From contig CM053269.1 of NCBI GenBank assembly GCA_028583415.1, positions 43,637,016 through 43,701,015 on the forward strand: DNA of 64,000 bases. The letters are read 5' to 3'. The position numbers and the translations under genes are program-made. Positions 12,101-21,993 of this stretch are shown here, piece by piece. Position 1 is the stretch's first letter. The number at the start of each line of letters is the position of its first letter. The notes below the pieces were generated by a model that was given only the letters and a program-made list of their open reading frames with translations, had not been told where the DNA came from and did not search any database. This stretch comes from Protea cynaroides (taxonomy: Eukaryota > Streptophyta > Magnoliopsida > Proteales > Proteaceae).

Positions 12101-15100
12101 AAGGTCAAAGATCTGATCAGCATATGTGGACAAAAAATAGAGACAAGTAACTAATAACAATTAGGATAAGCCATCAAAATTTAAATACGATCCAGTGGTG
12201 GATATGAGAGATATGATGAATTCCTAATTGAGGTGGACTTCTTCAACCATAAAAACAATACAGCAGTAACTAACATGTAAAAACTAGATTAAAATATGCG
12301 GAGCTCAATCCAACGGCTAGATGTGAATAAATATTAGAAGAAGAGATCAATCCAATGGTTAGATTAAAGATTATAGAAGAGTCCTTGTTGACTAAAATTC
12401 CTCACAATCACAGGTCCGCAACAATAATGGATAACAGATTTTATAAAATAATAATAATTGATTCCACAAAATCAGTGAGTGAAAGCTGGAAACAATATCC
12501 TATGAAAACCCAATGTCGATACCAAGGATTGGAAGTAATACCTAGACTTATTTGGATCTTTGAATAGCTACTGAAGTGTATGAATTAATGCAGGAATTGA
12601 ATAATGGATGCAATTTAGGATGAAACTGACAATGGAAAATAGTAACTAAAATCTAAATTCAATGTGAACTGTTGGCAATAAAAGCCTTGAATAGAAACTA
12701 AAAACCGTAATGAACCAACAACAAAATTCCCATAAAGAATTGAAATTGAATTCAAAACAGAACCTTATTTCTGTAATAATTTACACAATAGAACTTGTAA
12801 TGGAGGAATTATGATTGAGAGTGCCAATCTGAATAGTTTTCAGAAGTAGGTTTGCCACCTAGTAGAGAAGAAGTTAATGTAGGAACAAAACCAGAAACTC
12901 AGATATGAAACTTAAATTGCAGAACTAGAAAACTAACTTGAATATGAATGGAGGATGTGAAAAGATTCAGATATGAAATTACAGAGACTGCTTACCAGAT
13001 CTACAAAGATGACATACCAGAACTTGTAACGGAAGCAGCAGAGGCAGCAATGGTGGCTGCACACCCGAACAAGAACCTTAAACGACTCTCAAAATAGCAA
13101 AACATATTAACTGCTCTATACCATGTAACAAAATAGAAAATAAGAGAAGATGGAGAGACTAGAGAAAAAGGAGAGAGAATCAAGATGTCTTCCTCTTCTT
13201 TTAGCAGTTACAGTTTATAGATAAAATAAAAGGCGTAAAGTGATAGATCAAAGACTCCACAAGATGAGGAGTGCTAGTTACATTAGAAGTGGGAATTCCA
13301 AATGTCAACATGACAAGGAATTAAATAGTGAATCCTAGTTAAACAATAATACTAGTCTCCTAATCATATATAATGAATTACAAATAAGGAGTAAGTGAAG
13401 AGTTTAACTTAATCCCAAAGATTAAAAAAGTTTAACTTAATCCCAAAGACTAAGAAGGCAGCCAGCTTGGACAACTGCTCAGCACTAAGCTAGGTGATAC
13501 CTACAGCATAACCAAAACCATACAATCTCTTCAACACTTATATTAGGCTATAACAGTGCTTAAAACCCACAATATTTTAGCATCCACAAAAATAATTTTG
13601 GATAGCCTATACAGGTTCACACCATTGAGACAATTTGTTAGTCAGCATGTTGCTATAACCTTGGTCTATATTTTCCCAATGGAAATGGTTCTATGTAAAA
13701 GCACTTTTTCAAGACCTTCCCTAGGTCACAATCTCTGTCCATCCAGTTATTTACTCAATGTAATTGTTCCAAAGCAAGCAAAGCATTAATTTGTCTTCAT
13801 TTGAGTTTATGCATCATCAGTATACACCATTTGGCAGTTGTGCTAGAAAAATTGGCAGTGCAATGAATCTATAACCATATGTTGTGCTTTCTTTATTATT
13901 GAGCCTGAGCCTAAGGTGGAGAAGGTTTCGTCTGACATCATCATCAGTTGGTTAATAACTAATATACCATGTACTGAAGAAGCAACTATTCCTTTTGGTC
14001 ACAGGTCTACTTACTGCAGTTCATCGAAACCACTTCCGAGTTCTGAATTACAAAGAATTGCTATTCAATGACTTTTGTGACCGTGTGGCTCAACTTTTGC
14101 ATGTTGAACTGATTATGAACTTCTCTCAAAACAAAATTGTCAATGTTGAGAAGGAAGCTGTCATAGTGAATACACACTTATTGTTTCCTCACAACTCTCG
14201 CTATTGCTTCCCTCGGCTACAGCAGGTTCCAATGCATTCATGATTTTCTTACCAAAGTTTTCTATCTGAATCTTGTTATTTTCAAGGTATGGTGATTGCA
14301 TTACTTGCACATTTGTAACGGATTACTCTCAAATATGTATCTGAAATAGGTCTACAAGATTTTGCAATACATTGAATCATATTGTGAAGAATACCAGCTT
14401 CCACCTGTGCCTATAATCCTGTGTGGGTGAGTTCTAAGATGCTAGAGGAATCACATATTATTTATTTTCTTTGAATCAGTGAAAAGTTTATTTATAAAGA
14501 AAAAAAACTTCTTTAACCATCTTGACATATATTTTATTTTGTGAATTAAGTGATTGGAATGGGAGTAAAATGGGTCATGTCTATAAATTTCTGCGTTCAC
14601 AAGGCTTTGTATCATCTTATGACATTGCTCATCATTACACTAAGGTTGGTTAGTCCTCCATCAATCCATCTGCATAAACATGTTAAATCAAAGGATTAGA
14701 ATCTAAGAGAAGCATATATTTGCATCCCTATAACAGTGGGTCAGTCACCGAAATCACAGGGGAAACATTTGTGGAGTGGATTTTATATGGCTCTATAATC
14801 CTAACAATCATCGGAGGCCATTGAAGGAAAGCTTCATGGAAGCCATTCTTGGAAATATTAAGGTATTTAGGGTCAGTCCAACCCAACCCCCCCCTCTCTT
14901 CCTTAAGTCATGTTATCCTCCGTATATAGTGATGTTCTTTAATCAATGTCATTCCCACAAGTTTAATTTTCTCAATCGATCTTCTTTCACTTTTCACTCC
15001 ATAGAATCATCTTCAAGATCATGGCAGCTACATCACTTATTCCCAATTCCTTCATGCTTTCAGTCAGGTATCTTCTCTGAATTTTTAGTGTACTTGGGAT

Positions 15101-15761
15101 GCGGTTTCTTTCTCCATAACTTAGAGATGTAAAATTTAAGATGCATCTGGCTAATATTTTGTTCTGTTTTTGGTTTATTAGTTAGGCCTTACCAGCCATC
15201 CTTTTAATATCCTAAGTGCTGAAGAAGTAAAGGAGTTGTGGGACCATGTTGATACAAACGGAGATGGGGTGATTGAATTTTCACTCTTGAATGTAAGTCT
15301 AGTGCGTTTTGTTTATTTCATTTTATTTATTTGGTGAACATTATCATTCCAGTTTACACCTAGGTGCTATTGATGACTAGTTGAATTGTATTTTGAGCCA
15401 CCAGTTGCAGAGTGCAGGGAACTCACAGGCATTCAGCCAGCAGAAAAGGAGCAGTGACGAACCTAAACATAGAGGAACAAGGGGAATCATGTCAAACAAT
15501 TCCACTACTATAGGTTTCAAAATTAAGAATGCTGTCCTCTTTCCTCCAGAAGTCAAAGAAGGGCTATGGCCTGAGAATTATTCCCTGTCTGATCATGCAC
15601 ATCTCACTGTGGAATTTTCCCCAGTGACCATGCAGTCCACAAAACAATTTGCTTCTCGTATCAACGAATCAGAAGAGACGTCAACCGGAAACCGTATCTG
15701 GAAACAATGGTTAGTGGATATTGATACTGTCACCGCACAGCAAGTTGGAGAGCATAGTTGA
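6169..15761 (+). CDS. EEP-family (CCR4-like) nuclease with EF-hand insert, At5g54130-type
   Basis: Exons: 6169-6288, 6390-6485, 6576-6681, 14005-14225, 14350-14426, 14551-14644, 14737-14862, 15005-15067, 15182-15292, 15405-15761. All joins use GT/AG and keep frame, giving 456 residues. EEP signatures appear in order: TTFNILAPIY (N28), CLQ/EFW with catalytic Glu73 at the exon 2/3 join, NTHLLFPH, CGDWNG (D208, N210), CGVDFIW (D253) and LSDHAHL (D401, H402). Between the last two lies an EF-hand-like segment (about 285-340) with loop DTNGDGVIEFSL. This order matches the plant calcium-binding EEP proteins. No transit peptide is evident. The family is related to CCR4 deadenylases, but the substrate is unknown. 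The EF loop has Leu where Glu normally closes the site, so calcium binding may be weak. Intron 3 is 7.3 kb and full of transposons. Confidence 0.9.
6682..7514. other. Start of EEP intron 3, including a (TA)n tract
   Basis: The donor GTAATG follows exon 3. The stretch holds T-rich sequence and an imperfect repeat in which related blocks at 7045-7135 and 7155-7240 share words such as CCATTCATA, ACGACCA and CAAGCGGCAA. No coding signal is visible. Confidence 0.5.
7324..7411. repeat. (TA)n microsatellite
   Basis: Almost pure TA dinucleotide repeat, interrupted once near 7341-7351 by ACCCTCTT, which also precedes the first block. It lies inside an intron. The YIYIYI open frames on both strands here are products of the repeat. 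Confidence 0.95.
7777..8242 (-). pseudogene. MYC2: Captured fragments of a MYC2-type bHLH transcription factor
   Basis: On the minus strand the first block (8242 down to 8027) starts MTDYGLPTMNLWTDDNALMM and ends QQRLQALIQGARES, the characteristic N-terminus of jasmonate-pathway MYC2 proteins. The second block (about 8001 to 7777) reads ELNSLISG, then VDEEVMDTKWFFLVSMTQSF, GLPGQAFFN and RERLANSSCKRVRQG, the bHLH-MYC N-terminal domain further along. The piece between, including the WTYAIFW segment, is missing; about 25 bases ending in TTCTGGCAG replace it. The JAZ-binding helices, activation domain and bHLH are not complete, so no working factor is expected. It could still act as an antisense or small-RNA source against MYC2. 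Identity rests on recalled family motifs. Confidence 0.8.
8335..8515. repeat. Tandem duplication inside the Pack-MULE
   Basis: Two neighbouring copies of an 80-base unit share AGAGCCATCACAA, TGATTCTCAGAG, GAAACTT and TCGGTGACGGAAGAGGAGAG. They lie just upstream (in gene sense) of the captured MYC2 start and may be its 5' leader duplicated during or after capture. Confidence 0.7.
9280..10005. mobile_element. hAT-like non-autonomous element with AATCGG arrays, inside the left LTR
   Basis: The ends are inverted repeats: AGGGGTGTGAATCGG at the left and, read backwards, AGGAGTGTCAATTTC at the right. AATCGGT and ACCGATT words are dense at both ends (9290-9500 and 9800-9970). Flanks are AGGATTCC and AAGAATTC, an 8 bp duplication with two changes. 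The matching site in the other LTR (GGGAATTCCAAATGTCAAC) is empty. The interior has no coding sequence. Confidence 0.7.
10430..10600. repeat. AGTAGTAGCAATAG imperfect trinucleotide run
   Basis: About 170 bases of GTAGTA, AGCAATAG and ATAGTAGT words. Open frames on both strands here code only low-complexity valine/alanine or isoleucine/threonine strings. Confidence 0.85.
10650..10805. repeat. Imperfect tandem repeat with TTGCATCACG units
   Basis: At least four units begin with a version of GTTGCATCACGTGTAGGTAG, near 10656, 10709, 10732 and 10758, followed by AGATAATAGAG-like tails. Some units carry CACGTG. Confidence 0.75.
13124..13536 (-). repeat. Right LTR, intact and free of insertions
   Basis: It runs from TGTAACAAAATAG to CTCTTCAACA and is flanked on the inside by the complement of a Met-tRNA primer site. 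It keeps the pre-insertion sequence of both sites interrupted in the left LTR. A local duplication (TTTAACTTAATCCCAAAGA) sits near 13405-13450. Confidence 0.8.
13537..14004. other. End of EEP intron 3
   Basis: Unique-looking intron sequence that ends in CTTTTGGTCACAG, the acceptor for EEP exon 4. No coding or repeat signal is visible. Confidence 0.6.
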
Positions 15762-17770
15762 CAAAGTTTGTGCTAGCTCATATGAATGGTAGCCATTATG
15801 TATTCACCTTAAATGTTTTGCTAATTGGGATTGTAAGTAAGCTTCTACATTCCAATGTTATTGCAAAAACAGTCGGCAGATAGAAGACTTACGGTTAAAA
15901 ATACCTACCTCTCCAAACTCAATTATTTAAAGACTCAGTGTACATGGTGATGTTCTGTACCTCTTTTTAATGAAATTTGCATTATTTGCAAGACTCCATT
16001 TTTATTTTGGCATTCTTAAGTAGTTTATATTTGTATATCTAGTTGTTTGAGGGGGTATTTATGATTTGCTTTGTTGCATATACTTGTAGATTTTATGCAA
16101 GAATCCTTTCAGTCTTCTGATTATTTCCCCCTCCTCATTTGTAAAAGTCCTTTGTAGAATGTTATATGTACAACCAGATAATTACCAAAATGAATGTACC
16201 AGCATGGTTACCAAATTTTCGAACATAAACAGAAACCCATCTCCCTTGTGGAGCACTTCTGCAAATTAAAATCAGATTGAATTTTGCACTCCATGAAAAT
16301 CTTTGGTCATGGTCTACCTTTTTCCTTTTTCCTTTTTCTATTATTCCCCCCCTCTCCTCTCTTTTCAAGAGGAAAAATATTCCATACAGAAATGAGAAAA
16401 TGAGTGGTAAGAATCATATTTGATCTCCAATAGTACAAAAACTCAAGTGCCTATTAACTAAATAAATTTGAATGCAACATTCTCATTCACTGAATGTCTA
16501 CTTAGCAATTGTTGTTATATTGGTCATGGGATCTTCTCTCTTTTGGTTTTTTCTTCATGCATACATTACAAGAGCAGGGCTCCTTATATGCTATATTCGC
16601 TTTATCGTGTCTGCCAAAAACCTTGTGGACATCATAAATAAGTGAATAACTTGGTAGCACCTTTGTACCCATGAAGCTTAAGTGTAACTTCACTACTTCT
16701 CTTGACTAGGTCTAATTGCATCAATGGCGGTTTGCCTCTTTAAACCTAAGACACCAATAGATGTAGAAAAAAAATTATGTTAATTAACAGCTCTGCTAGA
16801 ATTTCTCCTTAGACTATGAACTCAAACTAAGCAGCCAACTCAGGCACTAAATTCCACTCACTGCAAGCTCGTATGCTCTTACTCTGCATCCTTTTGGTGG
16901 AAGAATCTGAGGCAATATAAAGCCTCACACAATTCTTCCTCCCAGCCACTGAAAGGCGCTTTGGGCAGTCTGCGTTCATTGTTAATGACTAATAATGGAG
17001 GTCCAGGACCTAAATTGACATCATATTTTACTAACAGACAGAGAATCATCTGTATCTAAGAGCCAGCAATCAGGTTAAACTCTATCCCTCACCTTGGCAG
17101 ATTCTTTTGTAAATCATAACATAGCATCTCTTGCCATTTATGCCACCTCCTGCTGGCTAATAATGTGAAATAGCCTCCTTTTTCTCTGTCTCAAATTGAT
17201 AATTGTTGTGTGAAGATGATCCAGTTCAAATTCTGTCAGCAAATCTGCTCCTCTACAGTTATTGTCAACTGGGCAAGTTCCAAGCTTTGTGCATTTACCA
17301 ACCTGCAAATTCTCCACAGCTTCAGTTGTATAAACATAAGCAAGGAAGAGGTGTTCAACTAGTCTACTCTCTTTGCAGCTTTTACGGAAAAAAAAAACTC
17401 AGCTACTTTCAGTAATCTGCATTCCCTTCTTTTTTTTTTTTTTAAGTCTATTCTGGGTTTTCAATTCATGTAAGAAAAGCAGCCAGGTGATAAAACAATG
17501 CTTTGAGACCATGCATGATGCACGAGAGATGGCTCCATGGCACTCTAGAACTAGTTTCTCTTATGGTTTTCCAACATTATATGCAACAAGGCATTACCCA
17601 TCTACATGATTTCAGAGGACATGTTTCTAACTGGGTTGGACAAAATTGGTTCGGTCAAATTTTTGCCATCCTTGCCTATAAACATGAAATAATTAGAAAA
17701 AGAAATACACGTTCCTTAACATATTAGCACATTTTTTTTCTTTGTTTCTTCCCTTGGTAGAACATTGGAT
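15762..17770. other. 3' region of the EEP gene and intergenic DNA
   Basis: The first 250 bases should hold the EEP 3' untranslated region. AATGAAA at about 15971 and T-rich stretches near 15990-16050 are candidate polyadenylation context. The remainder shows no conserved open frame and no repeat ends. Pyrimidine tracts lie near 16310-16350 and 17430-17445. Confidence 0.45.
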
Positions 17771-18155
17771 TAAGGATGTAAATGGATAGTCGAAAATCCG
17801 AAGTCGATTTGCATCCGTATCCATTTAGAGGTATCTGTATCCGGATTTAGATTCAGATAATCCAAAAGAAAATTTGTCTGATCCGAATAAATATCCAAAT
17901 AATAATCTTGAAGATTTGACAGGTTCTAGAGTATGAGGAAAAGAAAATCATGCAACTAAGACAACTGAGAAACATGAATTAGAATGAACCATATCCAATA
18001 TGGCAGAAAGGTCCAGGTTACAAAATCCAAATTCAATTTGCATCTGTATCCGTGTAGGGGTATCCAAATCCAGGCGGGGGTATCTGAATCCGATCACATC
18101 CAGATCCGACAAAATAGCCTTAAGACTTAACAAAATAGGCTATCCATTTAAATAC
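17771..18155. mobile_element. Short hAT-like element related to 1420-2434
   Basis: It begins TAAGGATGTAAATGGATAG and, read backwards from the right, AAGTATTTAAATGGATAG. GGATAC, ATCCGAAT and GATCCGA words fill both ends, as in 1420-2434. The right end abuts the TTA target of the Harbinger element that follows, so no clean target duplication can be read. Confidence 0.55.
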
Positions 18156-18598
18156 TTAGGTACCGTTTGGTAACTCTCCGGGAGAACAGTTCTTCTGTTC
18201 TTCCGTTCTGACAGAACAAAAAAAGTGTTCAGAACAGTAAAAAAGAGTCAAAAACTGTTTGGCAAATCTGGTTCAATTTTGCGTTCTCAAAGAATGAACC
18301 GGACGAAAAGAACGTCTAAAAACTAAAAGATCAGAACATGTTTTACCATGTTCTTACGTTCCGGAACAGGTTTGATAAGCACAAAACATAAAACTGTTCG
18401 CGATAAAATATACCCCCGAAAGAGGACTTCTTCTTCACTCAACAATGTTCGCGATAAGCTCAAAAGTCCTTCTTCTCGTAGAAGTCCTTCTTCTCATAGA
18501 AGTCTTCTTCTTATGTCTTCTTCTTCACTCAACGCAGCCTTATTCTTCTATCTTTGACGCCTTCTACCTTCTTCTGCAACCGCCGATAGTAAGGTATG

Positions 18599-18600
<2 letters not shown>

Positions 18601-18634
<34 letters not shown>
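18601..18634. repeat. (CT)n microsatellite
   Basis: Perfect CT dinucleotide run inside the Harbinger element, upstream of the captured exon. Confidence 0.9.
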
Positions 18635-18636
<2 letters not shown>

Positions 18637-18869
18637 TTCCAGATTCTGTGATGGAACCATTAATTTTTTTCCCTCATTGGTGGTTTTCAAAATCTGATTG
18701 TCCTTGTTAGTTGCATAGTTTACAGATTGTTTACGAGTCTTTTCTCTATTATCATCTGCTTCAGTGACTAGTCCACTTGAAGTGCCAGATGGCATTCATT
18801 CGTGTGAAAATATAGGGTAGTTTTGGTCCAATCTCTCAGTTTTGTATATTACATTTAGCATTGATGCAG

Positions 18870-18983
18870 GTCCTTACATTTTTGCAATTTGGAGGATATA
18901 CTCTTGTGAGGAACTCAAAAGATCTGTTTATAAGTTTCGGGTTTGACACGCAACCAGTGCTCATCGGGCTCATCATCTTTCAG
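18870..18983 (+). pseudogene. STE24: Captured exon of CAAX prenyl protease 1 (STE24)
   Basis: A 38-codon open block lies between a good acceptor (TTGATGCAG) and a donor (GTGTAA). It reads VLTFLQFGGYTLVRN, then SFGFDTQPVLIGLIIFQ, a membrane segment distinctive of the endoplasmic-reticulum zinc metalloprotease STE24/FACE1, which trims prenylated CAAX proteins. The flanks look like intron sequence and neighbouring STE24 exons are absent, so this is one exon with intron borders moved into the transposon, not a gene. Both splice sites and the frame are preserved, so it could be spliced into a transcript crossing the element. Identity is from recalled family sequence. Confidence 0.75.
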
Positions 18984-19184
18984 GTGTAATTTTTTCTTCT
19001 TTTTAAATATTCTTTCAGCTATGAATTTATGCTGAACAATTTTTTTTTCTATTTATGAATAAACTTTCAGTACTTCTTTGTGGTGCGAGAGGGCATGAAT
19101 TTATTTTGATTTTCCTATATAACCTATTTGCTTGTTCTCCTTTGTGTGGCTTATTCAAAGGTACATGTCTTCATGTAATGGGTC

Positions 19185-20200
19185 CAGGCTAATCCCGAAC
19201 CAGAGAAATCCAGCTAGACACTAGTACAGACAGGATCACGGAAACAGAACATTATAGGCTAGAAATAGGAGAGAGTTTGTAACACACAACAGACAGATCG
19301 GAAAAGGTTAGAAATCAGATCGAGTGGTCTATTCTAACAGAAGAACAGACATGCAGAATTTGAAGAAATTCTGACAATAGGATATGTAATTATGGAGAAT
19401 TCCTAGTGCTACTAAGAAAATTAATAGCAGAGCTAAAACAACAATATCAACTACTATTCTTGAAGAATCAGAACCACAATTAAAAGAGAACAAGATCCGA
19501 AACTAGTATGTGAAATCTGAAGTAGAACAGACCAGTAACTAGAAAGACATTGCAGAAGAATGTAGTCTGAAAATTGATCTAGGACAGGGGTTCCTTGTAT
19601 TCGAGTAAGTAATAATAAGTAGGAAAAGAAGATTAGTAGAAGAGGAGATAGTACTTGATTTGCCGTAGAATTTAGAACAAGAAGAAAGCAGTAGGCCTGA
19701 AGAAGAGCCTTCACCCACGTTTGCCAAGGTCAACAGTTCAAAAACTCTAAAAATTTCTATTATCAAATCATGCTTCATTATTGGGGGTGCATCACATATA
19801 TAAAAACCTTTTGAAATTCCTAAACTGATTCAAAAAAGGTCTCCTAATCACTCTTTTATACTGACTTATTGTAATAGAATCAAAACATAAGTCTATCTAG
19901 ATAATAAGTTTCCTAATCTAACACTCTTTTAACTTAGCAAGCTAAGACTCTTACTAAGAACTCTTACTTCTACTATGCCTGTAAGCAGACTTCGATCTCC
20001 ATATATGGGCTTCTAAATTAGGCCGTGCAACAAATAACCCATAAACTAGTAGCCCAATGCCCATAGAACCTATCCATTGCCCAAAGTCTGGACTTCCTAA
20101 GCTCAACCGGGCAGTCTTGACTGCATCAGTGGCAGACCATTCCTTCATTGTCAGCTTATTTGATGTGGGTGATTTTAGAACACACATCTAACATGAATTA
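19185..20200. other. Unexplained A-rich stretch within the Harbinger element
   Basis: Sequence rich in AACAGA, GAATCAGA and AATTAATAG words, with no transposase or host motif. Its composition resembles the interior of the non-coding LTR element and the stretch near 1140-1320. It may be a nested retrotransposon piece; no flanking duplication was found. Confidence 0.35.
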
Positions 20201-20877
20201 GAATTTTAGAACCCTGGGTTGCACCAAATCTCTAGCTGGGTTTTTTAGAATTAGATATTCTTCACAGCTGAAGAATGGGATACCGAGAAATTTGAACAAA
20301 CCTTCAGTCATAAGCCTTCTAACCATTGAGTAGAGGGGAAGCATCCATCCTCCTTCTCTCCGTTATTTTTTTTTCTTTTCGGACCCTGACTATCTAGTTT
20401 GTATTAGTGTTTAACTCTATTAAGTTGCTTAGTGATTGTATAATTTTGTTAGATTATATCTAAGTGTTTAAAGTGCTTGAAATTTTCTGAAACACCACTT
20501 TTGAGTTTTTATATAAGGATGTAGCCCTCTCTTAGATTACACAATTGAATAAGAGTTTATTTGTGAAAGATTGTGTGAGCTATGAGTTCTTTCTCCTACC
20601 CCACTCTTCTCCTTATTTTCTTCTAAGGTACCATTGTTCCCTGGTGCTGCTCACAGTCCCAGAACAGCCAATCTCTCTTTTATTTCTTCTCTTCTCCTTT
20701 CTTCTATGTTTCTTTTCTTCTTAGTCTACTCATGTGCTGACCTATGGAACCTGAAATTCAGACTCCATTAATTGGTAATCTCTGCTACATCATTAAGTTT
20801 CAAGTCTGAAAATACTGTTTATATTCTATTCTGTTTTCCTAAATCACGAATTCTACTGTTTTAAACGAATATTTAAT

Positions 20878-21561
20878 ATGTTCAGAATGGAAAGACATGT
20901 TTTCATTAACTTGTGCAACCTAATGATTTCACAAGGATGGTTAGCACATACACGTTATCTGAGAGTAGAGGAACAAGTGGGGATATTCCTGTACGTTGTT
21001 GGCAGAGGGTCATCCAATAGAGACTTGCAAGAGAGGTTCCAACATTCAGGAGAAATAATCAGTCGAATCTTTAAGGATGTCCTGAGGGGGATCAGGTTCT
21101 TGTCTGACGAATACATTAAACCTCCATCTTTTGATAAAACCCCACTTGAGATTCGGACTAATATGAAATACACCCCATACTTCAAGGTAAAATATTCTGT
21201 TGATTTTATTTCATATCTTGTATACAATGTTACATATAACAAATGTTTTTTTAGGACTGCATTGGAGCCATTGATGAGACACACATAAGTGTAGTTGTCC
21301 TTAAAGCACTGCAACAACGATACTATAATCGGAAGAAGTTACTGACTCAAAATGTAATGTGTGCGTGCTCTTTTGATATGAAATTCACATTCGTTTGTGT
21401 TGGATGGGAGGGAAGTGCAAATGATTGTCGGATATTGGAACAAGTACTAATCAATCCAACAATGAAATTTCCTCACCCACCACCAGGTATCACTTAACAA
21501 AAAAAATAAAAATTAGGGGATTCTTTTGACTTTTATTTTATTATAATAAATAAATAAATAA

Positions 21562-21592
<31 letters not shown>

Positions 21593-21993
21593 ATTTTACT
21601 TTTTGTTTTTTCTTCCTCCTAGGTAAATATTATGTCGTGGATTCTGGCTATGCAAACCAAACAGGTTATCTGGCCCCCTTTAGAGGTGAGAGGTACCATC
21701 TACCAGACTTTAAAGGAGGGAGACAAAGACAATCAAGAACAACTGTGGAACTGTTTAACTACAGACATTCATCATTGAGGAATGTCATTGAGCGATGCTT
21801 TGGGGTATTGAAAAACAGATTTCAGATATTGAGGAGAATGCCATCATACTCTATGAATGTGCAAAACGATATAGTAGTAAGCTGTTGTGGTTTGCATAAT
21901 TTCATTAAATCTGAGCATCAAGCAGACACTGAATTTGCAAGATTAATGAATGATGAGGATGGTGTGGAAGATGAGTTAGACCCTAACAGTTAA
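20878..21993 (+). CDS. PIF/Harbinger DDE transposase (nuclease)
   Basis: Exons 20878-21186, 21255-21486 and 21623-21993 join in frame with GT/AG introns to give 303 residues. The N-terminal part (MERHVFINLCNLM, VEEQVGIFLYVVGRG, FQHSGEIISRIF) is the helical region that precedes the nuclease in plant PIF proteins. The DDE_Tnp_4 triad is present: Asp110 in GAIDETHI, Asp160 in SANDCRIL and Glu237 in NVIERCFGVLKNRFQIL. Most members read GAIDGTHI, so Glu111 is a departure. The acidic tail ends DEDGVEDELDPNS. Family proteins are usually longer at the N-terminus, so an upstream exon is probably missed and the ATG at 20878 is provisional. There are no internal stops. It would cut and rejoin element ends in the nucleus together with the Myb-like partner. 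Confidence 0.82.

Larger units (their letters stand above)
10232..13123 (-). other. Interior of the non-coding LTR element
   Basis: No gag, protease, integrase, reverse transcriptase or RNase H motif is visible in any frame. The stretch contains an AGTAGTAGCAATAG run, a tandem repeat and several short AACTCTTC/AGGATG-rich blocks near 11270-11480. This fits a LARD-type derivative that keeps only cis signals. Confidence 0.6.
7515..13536 (-). mobile_element. Non-coding LTR retrotransposon (LARD-like) in EEP intron 3, minus orientation
   Basis: The right LTR is 13124-13536 (TGTAACAAAATAG ... TCTTCAACA). The left LTR starts at 7515 with TGTAACAAATTAG and ends at 10231 with the same TCTTCAACA, but is split by two younger insertions. 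Just inside the left LTR is CTCCCCCTC, the complement of a polypurine tract. Just inside the right LTR is GCTCTATACCA, the complement of a Met-tRNA primer site. The element therefore reads right to left. Flanks are TTTAT and CTTAT, a near-perfect 5 bp duplication. The 2.9 kb interior has no gag or pol frame, so it would have depended on another element. A shorter relative lies at 52121-53378. Confidence 0.8.

Noticed and set aside
15381..15404. Upstream extension of the last EEP exon
   Set aside because: This is intron sequence ending in CCAG; the acceptor at 15404 keeps frame with exon 9.
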